DNA from: Eublepharis macularius
Lineage: Eukaryota > Chordata > Lepidosauria > Squamata > Eublepharidae
Assembly: GCF_028583425.1 (NCBI RefSeq)
Contig: NC_072796.1
Coordinates: 127,011,464 to 127,075,463 of the forward strand
DNA: 64,000 nt
Direction: 5' to 3'
The position numbers and the translations under genes were made by a program. Shown one piece after another: positions 18,360 to 28,284 of the stretch (within the stretch, counting starts at the first letter, position 1; each line of letters begins with the position of its first letter). The notes beneath the pieces were generated by a model, which saw only the letters and a program-made list of their open reading frames with translations, made no database searches and was not told the origin of the DNA.

Positions 18360-19565
18360 ATTCCACTGTCAGTACCTAAGGCCAGAATGGCAGATCCTGG
18401 TCTTGGACGCCTCCCTTTCAATGGAGGCCCAGATCGCTGCGATTGCCAGATCAGCATTTTTCTATCTCTGACAGGCCAAGCAGCTTATTTCCTATCTCAC
18501 ACTCTGCAACCTAGCTACAGCGATCCAGGCAATGGTCACCTCCAGATAAGATTACTGTAACTCGCTCTGTGCAGGGCTGCCCTTGAGACTGATCCAGAAG
18601 TTACAACTGGTCTAGAATGCAGTGGCATGGACCCTCACCAGAACTCTGGTTAGGTTGCATATAAGACCTATTCTGTGTCAGCTGCACTGGCTCCCAGTTG
18701 AGTTCTGGGTCAAGTTCAGGGTGCTGGTTATGATGTCTAAAGCCCTTAGCAGACTGAGACCAACATACCTGCAGGACTGTTTCTTGCTATACGTTCCCCA
18801 GAGGGCACTTCGTTCTGCTGATAAACACCTTCTGGTGGTCCCTGGCCCTAGGGTCATTCACCTAGCCTTGACCAGAGCCAGGACCTTTTCAGCCCTGGCA
18901 CCAGCCTGGTGGAACTCCCTCTCTGTTGACACTAGGGCCCTGTAGGACTTGTTACAGTTCCACGGGGCCTGTAAGATGGAGATGTTCCAACAGTTCTATG
19001 GTTGTGACTGAGGCCTGGGTGAACGGTCCAACTGGCCCCCCTGCTGTGATCTGTGGTACACCTGTTATTGACATCATATGTCATCTGTCTGCCCTACCCA
19101 GGGCTTTTTTTCTGGGAAAAGAGGTGGTGGAACTCAGTGGGTTGCCCTCGGAGAAAATGGTCACATGGCTGGTGGCTCTGCCCCCTGATCTCCAGACAGA
19201 GGGGAGTTTAGATTGCCCTCCGCACCACTCTCCTCTGCCTGGAGATCAGGGGGCGGGGCCACCAGCCATGTGACCATTTTCAAGAGGTTCCGGAACTCCA
19301 TTCCCCCGCGTTCCCGCTGAAAAAAAGCCCTGGCCCAACCCCATAACACCTTGAGTGATAGGGTGTATGCTGAACACTGAGAGCCATCTTGGGAACCTGG
19401 TTTTAACTTGATAATGTGCTGGTTTTTACTTTTATGTATTGTATTTTAAATTGTTCTGGTGTAAGACCAAAACGATATAAAATACGATACAATACACCAG
19501 CCCTGAGCCCACTTGTGGGGAGGGTGGGTAAAAATCAAATCAATTAAATTAAATTAATAAATTAC
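18360..19565 (+). repeat. L2-type LINE, C-terminal coding remnant and 3' UTR, interrupted
   Basis: Degenerate coding text includes QLHWLPVEFWVKFRVLVM, then LRPTYLQDCFLLYVPQRALR and TRARTFSALAPAWWNSLS, typical of the L2 ORF2 C-terminus. After the MITE at 19099-19332 the 3' UTR follows (CCCTGAGCCCACTTGTGGGG, AGGGTGGGTAAAAATCAAAT). Several in-frame stops show it is dead. The ATTAAATTAAATTAA tail closes it. Confidence 0.8.
19099..19332. mobile_element. hAT-like palindromic MITE, CAGGGC family, short form
   Basis: It starts CAGGGCTTTTTTTCTGGGAA and ends GCTGAAAAAAAGCCCTG. The flanks are GCCCTACC (19091-19098) and GCCCAACC (19333-19340), an 8-bp duplication with one mismatch. It interrupts the L2 LINE copy, so it inserted after L2. 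Confidence 0.9.
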
Positions 19566-19780
19566 ATGTTATGGTTGCTGTTCAGCTATAACACAATCAG
19601 CAGCCTTTTGTCATTTCCTCCTCCACCCCACTTCACCATCTCCATCCAGTAATGTGTAGAAAAGCAACACATGAAATATGACCTCATCATGTCAAGAGCT
19701 TCTCACGCCGGCTCATTCGCTTCTTTCGGGATGATGGAATACTGCAGTTTGACGACTTCATATCATGCAATTTGCATTCC

Positions 19781-19816
<36 letters not shown>

Positions 19817-21190
19817 GCCAAGATGCAGCTGCTGGTCTTCCTCTAGCCAGAATATCTGAGCTACAAAACTAATTGCGATCGACAAAATGGCATCCCGTTT
19901 ATCACCATTAATTGCTTCAGTGCTTCACCTTGTCCTAAAAGAATTCCTCCCCGACTGAACACCAGGTTACATTTCAATAAGATTTTGAACGTTTCTCCTC
20001 CCCTGTGAAAGGACAGTCTAGAATTCTGTGTAAGAGAAGTCTCAGTGGCTTTCCCTCAGTGCTGATTTGCATTTTGGATCATCCGGTACTATCACTTCCA
20101 GCCAAGCCATCTGGTGGGGAGTTTATTACAGCATGTAAGGCAAAATCTACCCATCAGGTTCAGGGCAGGACTGTGGTTCTGCCCTCCCTCCCACATTTCC
20201 AACAAAGGCTGGTGTCAGCTGAGTAGCTGAACAGCTGCACAGATGATGTATTTTCTGCAAATGTACAGTGTTCTTTGACCAACGGGTGGCTCTTTCTCAA
20301 TTCCACCTTTGCCAGGAGTCCTGCTGAATTTAATGCCCTGGGAGAACTCAAATTATATTTCATTTCATACAGGCCCCTGAAAAGTGTCACTAACCGAATA
20401 TTCCAGGTCGTTTCAATATGATATTAGTAGTGATATTAAATTATGTACTATAAATATACATGCAATTACAAACACACAGACATACATGGACACGAGCATT
20501 TCATGGAAATACTAAAGTTTCAGCAGATAAGAAGAGAGCAAAAATCCCAGCTAGTCAGGTTGAACACTGGGTCTAAAAAAGAAATATTTTCCCTGTACAA
20601 ACCTCATCACGAAGTCTACAGAACTTGAAATCATGCCACAATTCATCTACTTATAAACATGCCCATGGGCTGAGGCAGAAGTATAGACTCAGATTTCAAC
20701 CCAAATAAATTACATTTCTTTATCATGGTTTTCATAAAAAATTGAACTGTATTTTGTCTGTGGTTGTTGTGACTGTGTTTTGCCCTATATTCATAACAAC
20801 CACGAAATTACAGCTATTTCTAAGCTTACATCCCCACCAAATTCTTATGGAAAAGTGAATTTGCTCTTGCGATCCAGTCCTGTGATATTTTTGCATAGAA
20901 GTGAAACCTGTTTACTCCCCAATAAGACTGCGTGTAATGGCAATTTTAGACATAAATAATAAATAAATGAAAATGTATCTTGTTTGTCCATTCAAGATTT
21001 GTTTCCAAAGCAATTCTCTGTTATTAAAACCAGGACTGCACAAAGGTAACCTGGAGGCCAGAACAAAACGTTGTCTTGGAACTTCCATACCGTACCCTCC
21101 CAAATGCTATCACTTGATAACATTGCATATTTAATTACATGGAGTATCAACGTAATAAATATATTATGTAATTTAGCATGCAGTATTTAA
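19566..21190. other. low-repeat block with a (GA)n run
   Basis: Mostly unique-looking DNA. A (GA)n microsatellite of about 15 units lies at 19783-19813. No coding exon was recognised; the open frames present are short and carry no familiar domain. Confidence 0.35.
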
Positions 21191-21217
21191 TATGGGGGGG
21201 GGGGGAGGGAGGCTGCA

Positions 21218-21405
21218 CGGTATAGCCCAATCTTATCAGATCTTGAAAGCTAAGTAGGGTCAGTACTTGGATGGAAGACTACCGAGGAAGACTCTGCAGA
21301 GGAAGGCAATGGCAAGCCACCTCTGCTTCTCACTTGCCTTGACAGCCCCTTGCTGGGGCCACCATATATCGAGTGCTACTCGAGGGCAATTAAACACACA
21401 TTTAA
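21218..21405 (+). repeat. 5S rRNA-derived SINE
   Basis: AGCCCAATCTTATCAGATCT, TGAAAGCTAAGTAGGGTCAG and TACTTGGATGGAAGAC mirror the 5S rRNA internal control region. CAATGGCAAGCCACCTCTGC and TTGACAGCCCCTTGCTGGGG form the body. A G-run (21195-21205) precedes it. Confidence 0.85.
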
Positions 21406-21409
21406 TGAT

Positions 21410-22240
21410 TTGGAATTCATTAATAATCATGGATGCCAATCTACAAGACGGGCTTCCTTTGCAACTAGGTAAGCCATTGCTCTCCTCATCAACAATGAAA
21501 GGTAAGATGTGTGCAAACCTGTCTGTCTCCTACTATTAAGCAAGATGAACTAACATCTTGCTGGTGTGTGTGTGTGTGTGTCAGGTTTGTGGGTCACCTA
21601 TGGCAGTTTGCCCCCATTATTCCTCTCTCTGCATGACTAATCAGAATCTATTACAAATGACTATTTCAAATCAGTACAGATGCTCATCACAGAAGGGATT
21701 TTCAGTTCAAGCTAGATCCAGTGTACATGATGCCACTTGATTATTTCCTCCTCCTTACCCCCACCCCCGAGCGTGCTGCACTGTGTTTAGACACCTGCAG
21801 GAGAGAGGAGAAAAGGTGAGGAAGGAAGAAGGACTAGTGGTTTCAGTTCCTGGATGGAAACTGAAATGAGGTGAAGCAGATAAGGTGGAAGCAGGGAAAG
21901 GGGGGAGACAGCACCCCTGAGGCCATTATGTCACCTCTCCTCACTACAGAGCTGACCCTGTGTGTGTTTTTTCCTGGCCTGTTGGGAACCCTAATAGCAG
22001 CTCCTCCCCAGGAGATTTTGAAATTGATTCTCCCTTATACAGCAGTGGTGAGAAATTCGACAATACCTTTCAGCACCCCTCAGGCTACGCTGCAGGGATA
22101 TCTAGAGGGTGATGTGATCTTGTTATGACCTACGGCTTACGCTAATAAATGCACACTTTAATCAGAGATGCTAAAAACCACCACGGTCCCCCAGACAAAG
22201 ATCTTCTTTCTGTCCCCTCTATGCAGAAGAACACAGGCAA
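21410..22240. other. no gene; short (TG)n run
   Basis: A (TG)n run of about nine units sits at 21563-21582. The remainder has no recognisable exon or repeat, although 21750-21990 is GC-richer. Confidence 0.3.
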
Positions 22241-22245
22241 GAACT

Positions 22246-22640
22246 AGGGTTGCCAGGCAGGAGGGCTGTGGGTGGGCCATGACGCCGGATGCAGGATCAC
22301 ATCACTGCCAATAAAGAACCAGGAGTGAAACGGGTAGTTCTAGGAATCAGTGGAAACTCTTCACTTTTACTATAGAGTTTCCAGCCATTCCTAGAGCTAC
22401 ACTACTGTATTTTTATTGGAAGTGATGTGATGCTGCACATGCTGCTGTTTTTTTTCCAGTTCTCCTGCCACCGCTCTGACCGGTGGTGGGCAATGGGAGT
22501 AGGGGCAGTATGCCCCCACCAGGGGAATGGGACCCCTGACAACAACAGATATGCTGCAACTGTCCCCAAACTCCCTTGACCTCCCAGGATTTTGTATATC
22601 TACTCCCTAGGATAGCCGGTCTTACTTCTAGCAATCCCCC
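22246..22640. mobile_element. palindromic MITE, family 4 with TAGGGTTGCC-like ends
   Basis: It starts TAGGGTTGCCAGGCAGGAGG. The arm GGGTAGTTCTAGGAATCAGT is mirrored by GCCATTCCTAGAGCTACACT around a centre near 22370. It probably ends around TAGCAATCCCCCCATGG. Non-coding. Confidence 0.55.
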
Positions 22641-22644
22641 CATG

Positions 22645-22920
22645 GGCTAGCTGAAGCATGGAAAGAGCGCTTTAAACTTCAGCTGGCCCGCAGGGGGGAT
22701 CGCCCCGCCATCCAGGTGAAGCATGGGAAGTCCTGCCGCTGAAGTGTGGGAAGTCCTAAGCTGTGGGGCGTGAAGTTTTGGTGTGCTCCGAATCATCACT
22801 GTGCATACTGAAGCAGGGCAATAAGCAGTTTCCGAAGCGGCTTGCCAATTCTTTTTCCTGCTTCAGAAATTCTGAAGTGGGAAAACTGAATCTTTCTGTT
22901 CCTGCACACCCCTAGTATGG
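22645..22920. repeat. unclassified interspersed repeat
   Basis: Repeated GAAGCATGG/GAAGTGTGGGAAGTCC units and an end reading TTCCTGCACACCCCTAG suggest another hAT-type element. The left terminus could not be defined. Confidence 0.35.
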
Positions 22921-22924
22921 AGTA

Positions 22925-23620
22925 GTTAAGGTCTGGATAATCCCACCACCCATCCTATGAGCCTAAAGTAGAGAACTAGAGCATTATGGGATAGATCAAT
23001 AAAAATTTACCAATGTGAGCACAGATGGAGTACCTTCCCTCCCTCCCCCCAATTTGCAAATGGTTGGTTTATTCCTCCTGCAGAACTTGGCAAATGGAAT
23101 TTGAGCACAACAAGTGGCTTAATTATCTGGTGGCCATCTGTGAATATTGCAGCAAGACAGAAGTTAGTGCTTAAGAGGTGGCAGCCAAGCTGAACAGACC
23201 AGCTTATGAGGACTTCTGCTCTGAATATGTCGATGTTAATGCAAAAGAGAAAGATGCACAGGAGAGACGTACATGTTTTGGGTGGGATGTCATGAACCTC
23301 TATGGCAGATTCAGTTCTTTCTCAGAACACAATATTCCTGCTATTTCAATCTCCTCCTAAATTGGCCAAAATAGGGTCTCTAGGAAAAGAAGGCCAAGGG
23401 AAAGTGAAGTCTCAGGGCTCCAGAGAGCCAACCCTGGCCCCCGGAAGTTCCTGCTGCTCCCCCACCACTGATACTCAACCATCATATAAACACAAGTCTC
23501 TTAACAGGTTGTTGTCATAAGAAGACAAGTGATTGGTTATTTTTATGTGTACCATACATTTTCCCCAGTTTGATTTCTCACATTTACATCCTGTTCTTAC
23601 TGGAAGGTCTATGGGGGATA
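22925..23620. other. no gene recognised
   Basis: Unique-looking text. The frame at 23178-23360 is short, has no domain signature and is treated as chance. Confidence 0.3.
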
Positions 23621-23624
23621 TATC

Positions 23625-23820
23625 GATACTGATACTGATACTGATACTGATACTGATACAGATACAGATACAGATACAGATACAGATACTGATATAGAGA
23701 CAGAGATTAGAAACAGAGACAGAGACAGAAATTGATAGAGATAGAGATAGAGATAGAGATAGAGATAGAGATAGAGATAGAGATAGAGATAGAGATAGAG
23801 ATAGAGATAGAGATAGAGAC
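23625..23820. repeat. hexanucleotide microsatellite with changing unit
   Basis: About 200 bp of 6-bp units pass in order from GATACT to GATACA, then GAGACA/GATTAG variants, then a homogeneous GATAGA block of about 14 copies. On the minus strand it translates to an SV or LY dipeptide repeat, which is an artefact of the array. Confidence 0.9.
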
Positions 23821-23945
23821 TGCAGGCAATCTTTAAGTAATTTTCTCTGTTGCCGAGTGGCAGCAGGTGAAAAATAAATAAAAATAAGGCTGGTTGTTGT
23901 GGGTTTTCCGGGCTGTATTGCCGTGGTCTTGGCATTGTAGTTCCT

Positions 23946-23980
23946 GACGTTTCGCCAGCAGCTGTGGCTGGCATCTTCAG
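23946..23980 (-). ncRNA. hammerhead ribozyme motif, minus arm
   Basis: On the minus strand: CTGAAGA, stem II formed by GCCAGC and GCTGGC, then GAAACGTC. The ACGT after GAA is self-complementary with no loop, as in dimer-dependent Penelope hammerheads. This is the mirror of the motif at 24995. Confidence 0.6.
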
Positions 23981-24051
23981 AGGTGTAGCACCAAAAGACA
24001 GAGATCTCTCAGTGTCACAGTGTGGAAAAGATGTAGGTTATTTGTATCTAC

Positions 24052-24690
24052 TCAGGAGGGGTGGGGTTGAGCTGAGTCATCCTGTAAGAGTTTCCCAGGG
24101 TGTGGAATGCTAATGGCGGGAGGCTTCACTGTATCCTGAGGAGGTTCTTTTGCATATGGATTGGTGCTTGATGTGCTAATCTTCTCTGCAGGGCTATTGT
24201 CGGGTGTGGAGTGTTTTGTTAGCCTGGTGTTTTTCAGAACTGGAAACCATGCTCTGTTCATTCTTAATGTTTCTTCTTTCCTGTTGAAGTTTTGCTTATG
24301 CTTGTGAATTTCAATGGCTTCCCTGTGCAGTCTGACAAAGTAGTTGGAAGTGTTGTCCAGTATTTTGGTGTCCTGGAATAAGATACTGTGCCCTGTTTGA
24401 GTTAGGCTATGTTCAGCCACTGCTGATTTTTCAGGTTGTCCAAGTCTGCAGTGTCTTTCATGTTCTTTTATTCTTGTCTGGATGCTACGCTTTGTGGTCC
24501 CGATGTAAACTTGTCCACAGCTGCAGGGTATACGGTATACTCCTGCAGAGGTGAGGGGGTCTCTACTGTCTTTTGCTGATCGTAGCATCTGTTGTATTTT
24601 TCGGGTGGGTCTGAATACTGCTTGGAGGTTATGCTTTTTCATAAGCTTTCCCATCTGATCAGTAATTCCTTTGATATATGGCAAATATAT
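24052..24690 (-). pseudogene. Penelope-like element, GIY-YIG endonuclease part of ORF
   Basis: The minus-strand frame contains RPTRKIQQMLRSAKD and then GVYRIPCSCGQVYIGTTKRS, the GIY-YIG-type motif with its Penelope-specific CxC, followed by RIKEHERHC, AVAEHSL..GH and a basic tail. In complete elements this endonuclease follows the reverse transcriptase and nicks target DNA; here the reverse transcriptase is absent, so the copy is dead on arrival although this part of the frame is open to its stop at 24052-24054. Confidence 0.88.
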
Positions 24691-24994
24691 GGAAAGAAGA
24701 AACCTTAAGAATGAACAGAGCATGGTTTCCAGTTCTGAAAAACACCAGGCTAACAAAACACTCCACACCCGACAATAGCCCTGCAGAGAAGATTAGCACA
24801 TCAAGCACCAATCCATATGCAAAAGAACCTCCTCAGGATACAGTGAAGCCTCCCGCCATTAGCATTCCACACCCTGGGAAACTCCTACAGGATGACTCTG
24901 CTCAGTCCCACCCCTCCTGAGTAGATATAAATGACCTGCCACATCTTTTTCACACTGTGACACTGAGAGATCTCTGTCTTTTGGTGCTACACCT

Positions 24995-25029
24995 CTGAAG
25001 ATGCCAGCCACAGCTGCTGGCGAAACGTC
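24995..25029 (+). ncRNA. hammerhead ribozyme motif, plus arm
   Basis: CTGAAGA, a six-pair stem II (GCCAGC/GCTGGC with loop CACAGCT) and GAAACGTC give a full catalytic core. Position 7 of the core is variable in active ribozymes, so A there is tolerated. The cleavage triplet would be GTC. Confidence 0.65.
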
Positions 25030-25129
25030 AGGAACTACAATGCCAAGACCACGGCAATACAGCCCGGAAAACCCACAACAACCATCGTTCTCCGGCCGTG
25101 AAAGCCTTCGACAATACAAAAATAAGGCT

Positions 25130-25490
25130 CCAGCATAGATGCTGACACATCACCTCCAGGGTACCACCTGGAAGTGATAATGGTAGTTCTAGGAATTGCT
25201 GGAAATTTACCATAGAATTCTGCAATTCCTAGAGCTACTCATTGTCAGTTGTGGGTTGTACCCTGGGAGCGACATGCCAGCAACTAGTATGAAGCCTTGA
25301 TTTTATTTATTTTTCTCCCTCTGCCATGCTCAGCCTGGCAACCCTGTGTCATGAATGGGCTTGCCAACTGCTTGGGAGGAAAAGGTCCTGGTCCTTAAAT
25401 AGTGAATCAATGGAATGTTATTTAATTAGTTGCCCACTTTCACGTGTTAAACCTCTTGTAAGTCAGGACATGTTTCTCCAGGTCTTCTTG
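25130..25490. repeat. family-4 MITE fragment and unassigned sequence
   Basis: GTGATAATGGTAGTTCTAGG, AATTGCTGGAAA and GCAATTCCTAGAGCTACTCA form the inverted arms around about 25205. The rest is not assigned. Confidence 0.5.
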
Positions 25491-25494
25491 CAAC

Positions 25495-25642
25495 CTTAGA
25501 AGGTTGGGAGCTTGGAAAATTCTTGGGGATGATGCCCCGGAGGGAGAAGGGAGCTCAGTGGGTCTATGATGCCATAGTATCTGCCCTGTAAAGTTGCCAT
25601 TTCCTCCAAGGGAACTGATCTCTGTTGATCAACCGCAGCTCC
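25495..25642 (+). mobile_element. hAT-like MITE, TAGGGTTGCC family, fragment
   Basis: GGAAAATTCTTGGGGATGAT, GGGAGCTCAGTGGGTCTATG, ATGCCATAG and CTCCAAGGGAACTGATCTCT match the family body. It is cut by the SINE at 25643. Confidence 0.6.
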
Positions 25643-25862
25643 CCTTTTTATTTATTTTATTTATTTCATTTATACCCTGCCTTTCTCCCCACTGGGAACA
25701 CAAAGCATCTTGCATCCTCTCTCCCATTTTATCCACACAACAATACTGAGAGGTAGGAGAGGCAGAGAGTGTGTGAGCTTCTGTGGCAGAGTGGGGATTA
25801 GAACCCAGGTCTCCCTGATTCTAGTCTAGCTCTTTAACCCCTACACAACACTGGCTCTCAGC
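25643..25862 (-). repeat. tRNA-derived SINE (family B)
   Basis: On the plus strand it reads TTTATACCCTGCCTTTCTCC, CCATTTTATCCACACAACAA, TCTGTGGCAGAGTGGGGATT, AGAACCCAGGTCTCCCTGAT and CCTACACAACACTGGCTCTC, the reverse complement of a tRNA-headed SINE. Related copies: 27085, 41210, 51780. Confidence 0.85.
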
Positions 25863-25864
25863 CT

Positions 25865-26645
25865 TCACCATGGTGACCCTAACTGCCTGAAGCACAAGGA
25901 AAAACAGTTGCTTTTTGACCACAGCAAAATCTTGAGGTATCGCTCTGTCTCGATTGAAAACATTTTGGATTAGAACAGCAATGCGACGGTTTAGGCCCAG
26001 CCTCTAAAATGGATAACTGGCAGGTAATAGCTTTTAAACTATTTATTGAACTTCAGTGATCTCCCACTGGTAAATCTCCTACCCGTAAATCTTTAAAAAG
26101 ATACACATCTGGGTTGGTGGAAAAATTAGAGAACCTTCTTCCACCATTAGCCTATTTCTGTCTGGTTTCCCACCTTCTCTCTTTTCTTCTCCTTTGTTAT
26201 ACAAAAGGAAAAGCAGAAAGTTAAAAGGATTGCTCTGGTTGTTTCTATCTCCGACTTCCCCAGAGTAATGTCGAAGCAGACATATTACTGGGGGAGGAAT
26301 CAGTACAAACTCTTTTATTTCTTCACAGATACTTTGCTGTAATCCAATAAAGTGGCAGATAAAAGAATACTGATTAGAGAGGAATATCTTTAACAGAGAA
26401 AGGGTTTTTTTTAGCATCTTAACCTTTTGGGGATGTTTGTGATTATAGAAATCCTTTATTTCTACATCAAGAGGTTTGAACAAATGTTCAGAAACCTCAA
26501 CATGAGAAATGAATTCTTTGATTTCATTTTATGAAGCCATCCAAATACCTTGTTCAAACTAACAAAAAACAAGCTTGAAGAAGAAATGCATAGGAATCCA
26601 ACTAAAAAGCAATCTTGGGTCGAGTTCAGATGTTTACCTATGCCC
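25865..26645. other. low-repeat sequence, no gene
   Basis: AT-rich unique-looking DNA. The minus-strand frame at 26079-26483 (134 codons) has no recognisable motif and no supporting splice context. Confidence 0.3.
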
Positions 26646-26650
26646 AGAGA

Positions 26651-27030
26651 CTAGGGTTGCCAGGTCCCCCCTGTGGGAGTTTGGGAGCCCACTTACCTTG
26701 CTGTGCCCCCTGGGTCTTGCGCTTGCGTGATGATGTCACTTCCAGGAAGTGACATCATCATGGGGGTGAAAGGGTGGCCTGGGAGGACTCCCAGGCTCAC
26801 TAAGGGGCTGAATTGGCCTACTGCAGGGTGTGATTCAGCCCAAAATGGGTACACTGTGAGGTGTGATTTGGCCTGAATCAGGCTGCTGTGGTTGCAGGGG
26901 CATGCTGTGCTGCCTGGGGGGGGTGCCCCAGGAAGTGTGACCCCCACTGGCCAAGTAAGTGGGGGCAAAGTGGAGGGTGGGAGCAGGGGATGGGGAATGG
27001 TACCCCTACCAGAGACCCTGTACTTTCATT
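26651..27030. mobile_element. hAT-like element, TAGGG...CCCTA family 5
   Basis: It starts CTAGGGTTGCCAGGTCCCCC and contains an internal hairpin, TGATGTCACTTCCAGGAAGT with GACATCATCA. GC-rich interior with CCCCAGGAAGTGTGACCCCC. The right end is not clear. A second member follows at 27216. Confidence 0.6.
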
Positions 27031-27080
27031 TGAAGCTGCACTGTACTGACTCAGACCAATGGTCCACATAGCTCAATGCC
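27031..27080 (+). repeat. SINE tail fragment (tRNA-Ala type)
   Basis: GAAGCTGCACTGTACTGACT and CAGACCAATGGTCCACATAG match the 'actgactcagaccaatggtc' tail found with tRNA-Ala-headed SINEs. The head is absent. Confidence 0.5.
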
Positions 27081-27084
27081 ATTT

Positions 27085-27560
27085 TCTTTTTTCACATTAT
27101 TATATTTTAATTTTTATAGATATTTATAAGCTGCTTTTCTTCCAGTTTTGGTTTATAACATTCTCCCCTGCTCCAATTTATCCTTACAAGTGACTGGCTC
27201 AAAGTTACCCAGCAATAGGGCTGGTTCCCCATTGGGGGCAGAGGATCCCCTGCTCCCAGCCTCTGCCCCCCACCACCACTCACCTGGCCGGCAGGGGGGA
27301 AAGACCCTGGGGAATGGGCCCAAGAGGCAAGAAACTTCCTGAACCAACAGGCACCAGGTGTGCTCCTCACGGTGAGATGATGTCACTTCCAGAAGTGACA
27401 TCATTGCACCTGTCAGGAGTAAGTGTGCACTTTGCACATGCATGGGAGGATTACTGAGGTAAATGCCAGGTCCCTCCCGCCAAGTGGTTAAGGGGACCTG
27501 GCAACCCTATCCAGCAAGCTTCCAAGGCAGAGTGGGGATTCGAACCTGGGACTCCCACTT
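27085..27560 (-). repeat. tRNA-derived SINE (family B), split by a hAT-like element
   Basis: The left part (TATTTATAAGCTGCTTTTCT, AAGTGACTGGCTCAAAGTTA) and right part (CAAGGCAGAGTGGGGATTCG, AACCTGGGACTCCCAC) join across the insertion at 27216-27509. The SINE is the older of the two. Confidence 0.75.
27216..27509. mobile_element. hAT-like element, TAGGG...CCCTA family 5, with target duplication
   Basis: It starts TAGGGCTGGTTCCCC and ends GGGGACCTGGCAACCCTA. The flanks CCCAGCAA (27208-27215) and TCCAGCAA (27510-27517) are an 8-bp duplication with one mismatch. The interior includes ATGATGTCACTTCCAGAAGT and the complementary half. Confidence 0.8.
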
Positions 27561-27879
27561 CCTGTTCTGACAACATGATATCTTACATTATTGAAAGAGC
27601 TCTCCATGGCTCTGCTGTTTCAGAACTGGAAATGTCAGGGGACTGCTCCCTCCACTTGCAATCATATGGTCTACCTATAAACCACCTTGAATCCACATTT
27701 GTCAGGACAGGACACCTAGAAATGCTTCAGATAGGATCCTTCTGTCTGACTTTCCATCTGTTTGTCTGTGGAACTCATGACTCTTCAGAAATTGAAGGCA
27801 GGGGTCTCAAAATTGGTTACTGGTTTAAGGATGATCATGGGAACTGCAGTGCCAGACGCAATGACAGTTGCTATAGCAT

Positions 27880-28140
27880 CGTAGTTAAGTGGTTGGGTTG
27901 TAAAGCAGCACTCTGCTTGTTCAGCTCCCAGTACAGCCATGAGCTCCGCAGGTGGCCTTGAGTAAACCACTCATCTCAGTTCCAGGTCCCCAACCAACAT
28001 GAAGAGAGTTCCTTCAACATTGTGGTTAAGTGGTTGGGCTGTGAATCAGCATTTTGCTGATTCCCACTACTGCCATGAACTCTGCAAAGGGCCTTAGTTA
28101 AGCCACTGTCTCTCACCTCAGCTTCTCAGCTGTATTGTGG
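27880..28140 (+). repeat. tRNA-headed SINE fragments, two in tandem
   Basis: Two degenerate copies: GTAGTTAAGTGGTTGGGTTG...CAGTACAGCCATGAGCTCCG and, from about 28019, TGTGGTTAAGTGGTTGGGCT...CCCACTACTGCCATGAACTC. The same head occurs joined to a Sauria-type tail at 49300. Confidence 0.65.
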
Positions 28141-28192
28141 GGATACACCACTCTGAGTGTGGAACTAATCTGTCCAGAAGGACAGTATATTA

Positions 28193-28280
28193 TCATTATC
28201 ATTATCATTATCATTATCATTATCATTATCATTATCATTATCATTATCATTATCATTATCATTATCATTATCATTATCAT
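28193..28280. repeat. (ATTATC)n microsatellite
   Basis: About 15 almost perfect 6-bp units. The array follows GTCCAGAAGGACAGTATATT, which is the end of a family-A SINE tail, so the array likely grew from that tail. Confidence 0.92.
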
Positions 28281-28284
28281 TGGT

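Larger units (their letters stand above)
23892..25117. mobile_element. Penelope-like element inserted as an inverted pair
   Basis: A minus-strand Penelope-like fragment (24690 down to 23892) and a plus-strand partial copy (about 24692 to 25117) lie head to head. Their 3' ends are identical in kind (TGTGGGTTTTCCGGGCTGTA at the left, its complement at 25053). The whole unit is flanked by a perfect 12-bp duplication, AAAAATAAGGCT (23880-23891 and 25118-25129), so both halves entered in one event. Inverted and tandem partial copies are characteristic of Penelope-like elements. The plus arm carries only the C-terminal coding tail and 3' UTR. Confidence 0.88.

Noticed and set aside
18622-18945. 107-codon frame as a host gene
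   Set aside because: Its protein is the degenerate C-terminus of an L2 LINE with 3' UTR following.
21218-21290. 5S rRNA gene
   Set aside because: Only the internal control region resembles 5S rRNA; the rest is SINE body and related copies occur throughout the window.
23609-23974. 121-codon minus-strand frame rich in SV and LY repeats
   Set aside because: It is a translation of the hexanucleotide array and the Penelope 3' end.
28187-28280. CRISPR-like periodicity
   Set aside because: The array is a simple ATTATC repeat without spacers, in a vertebrate genome.
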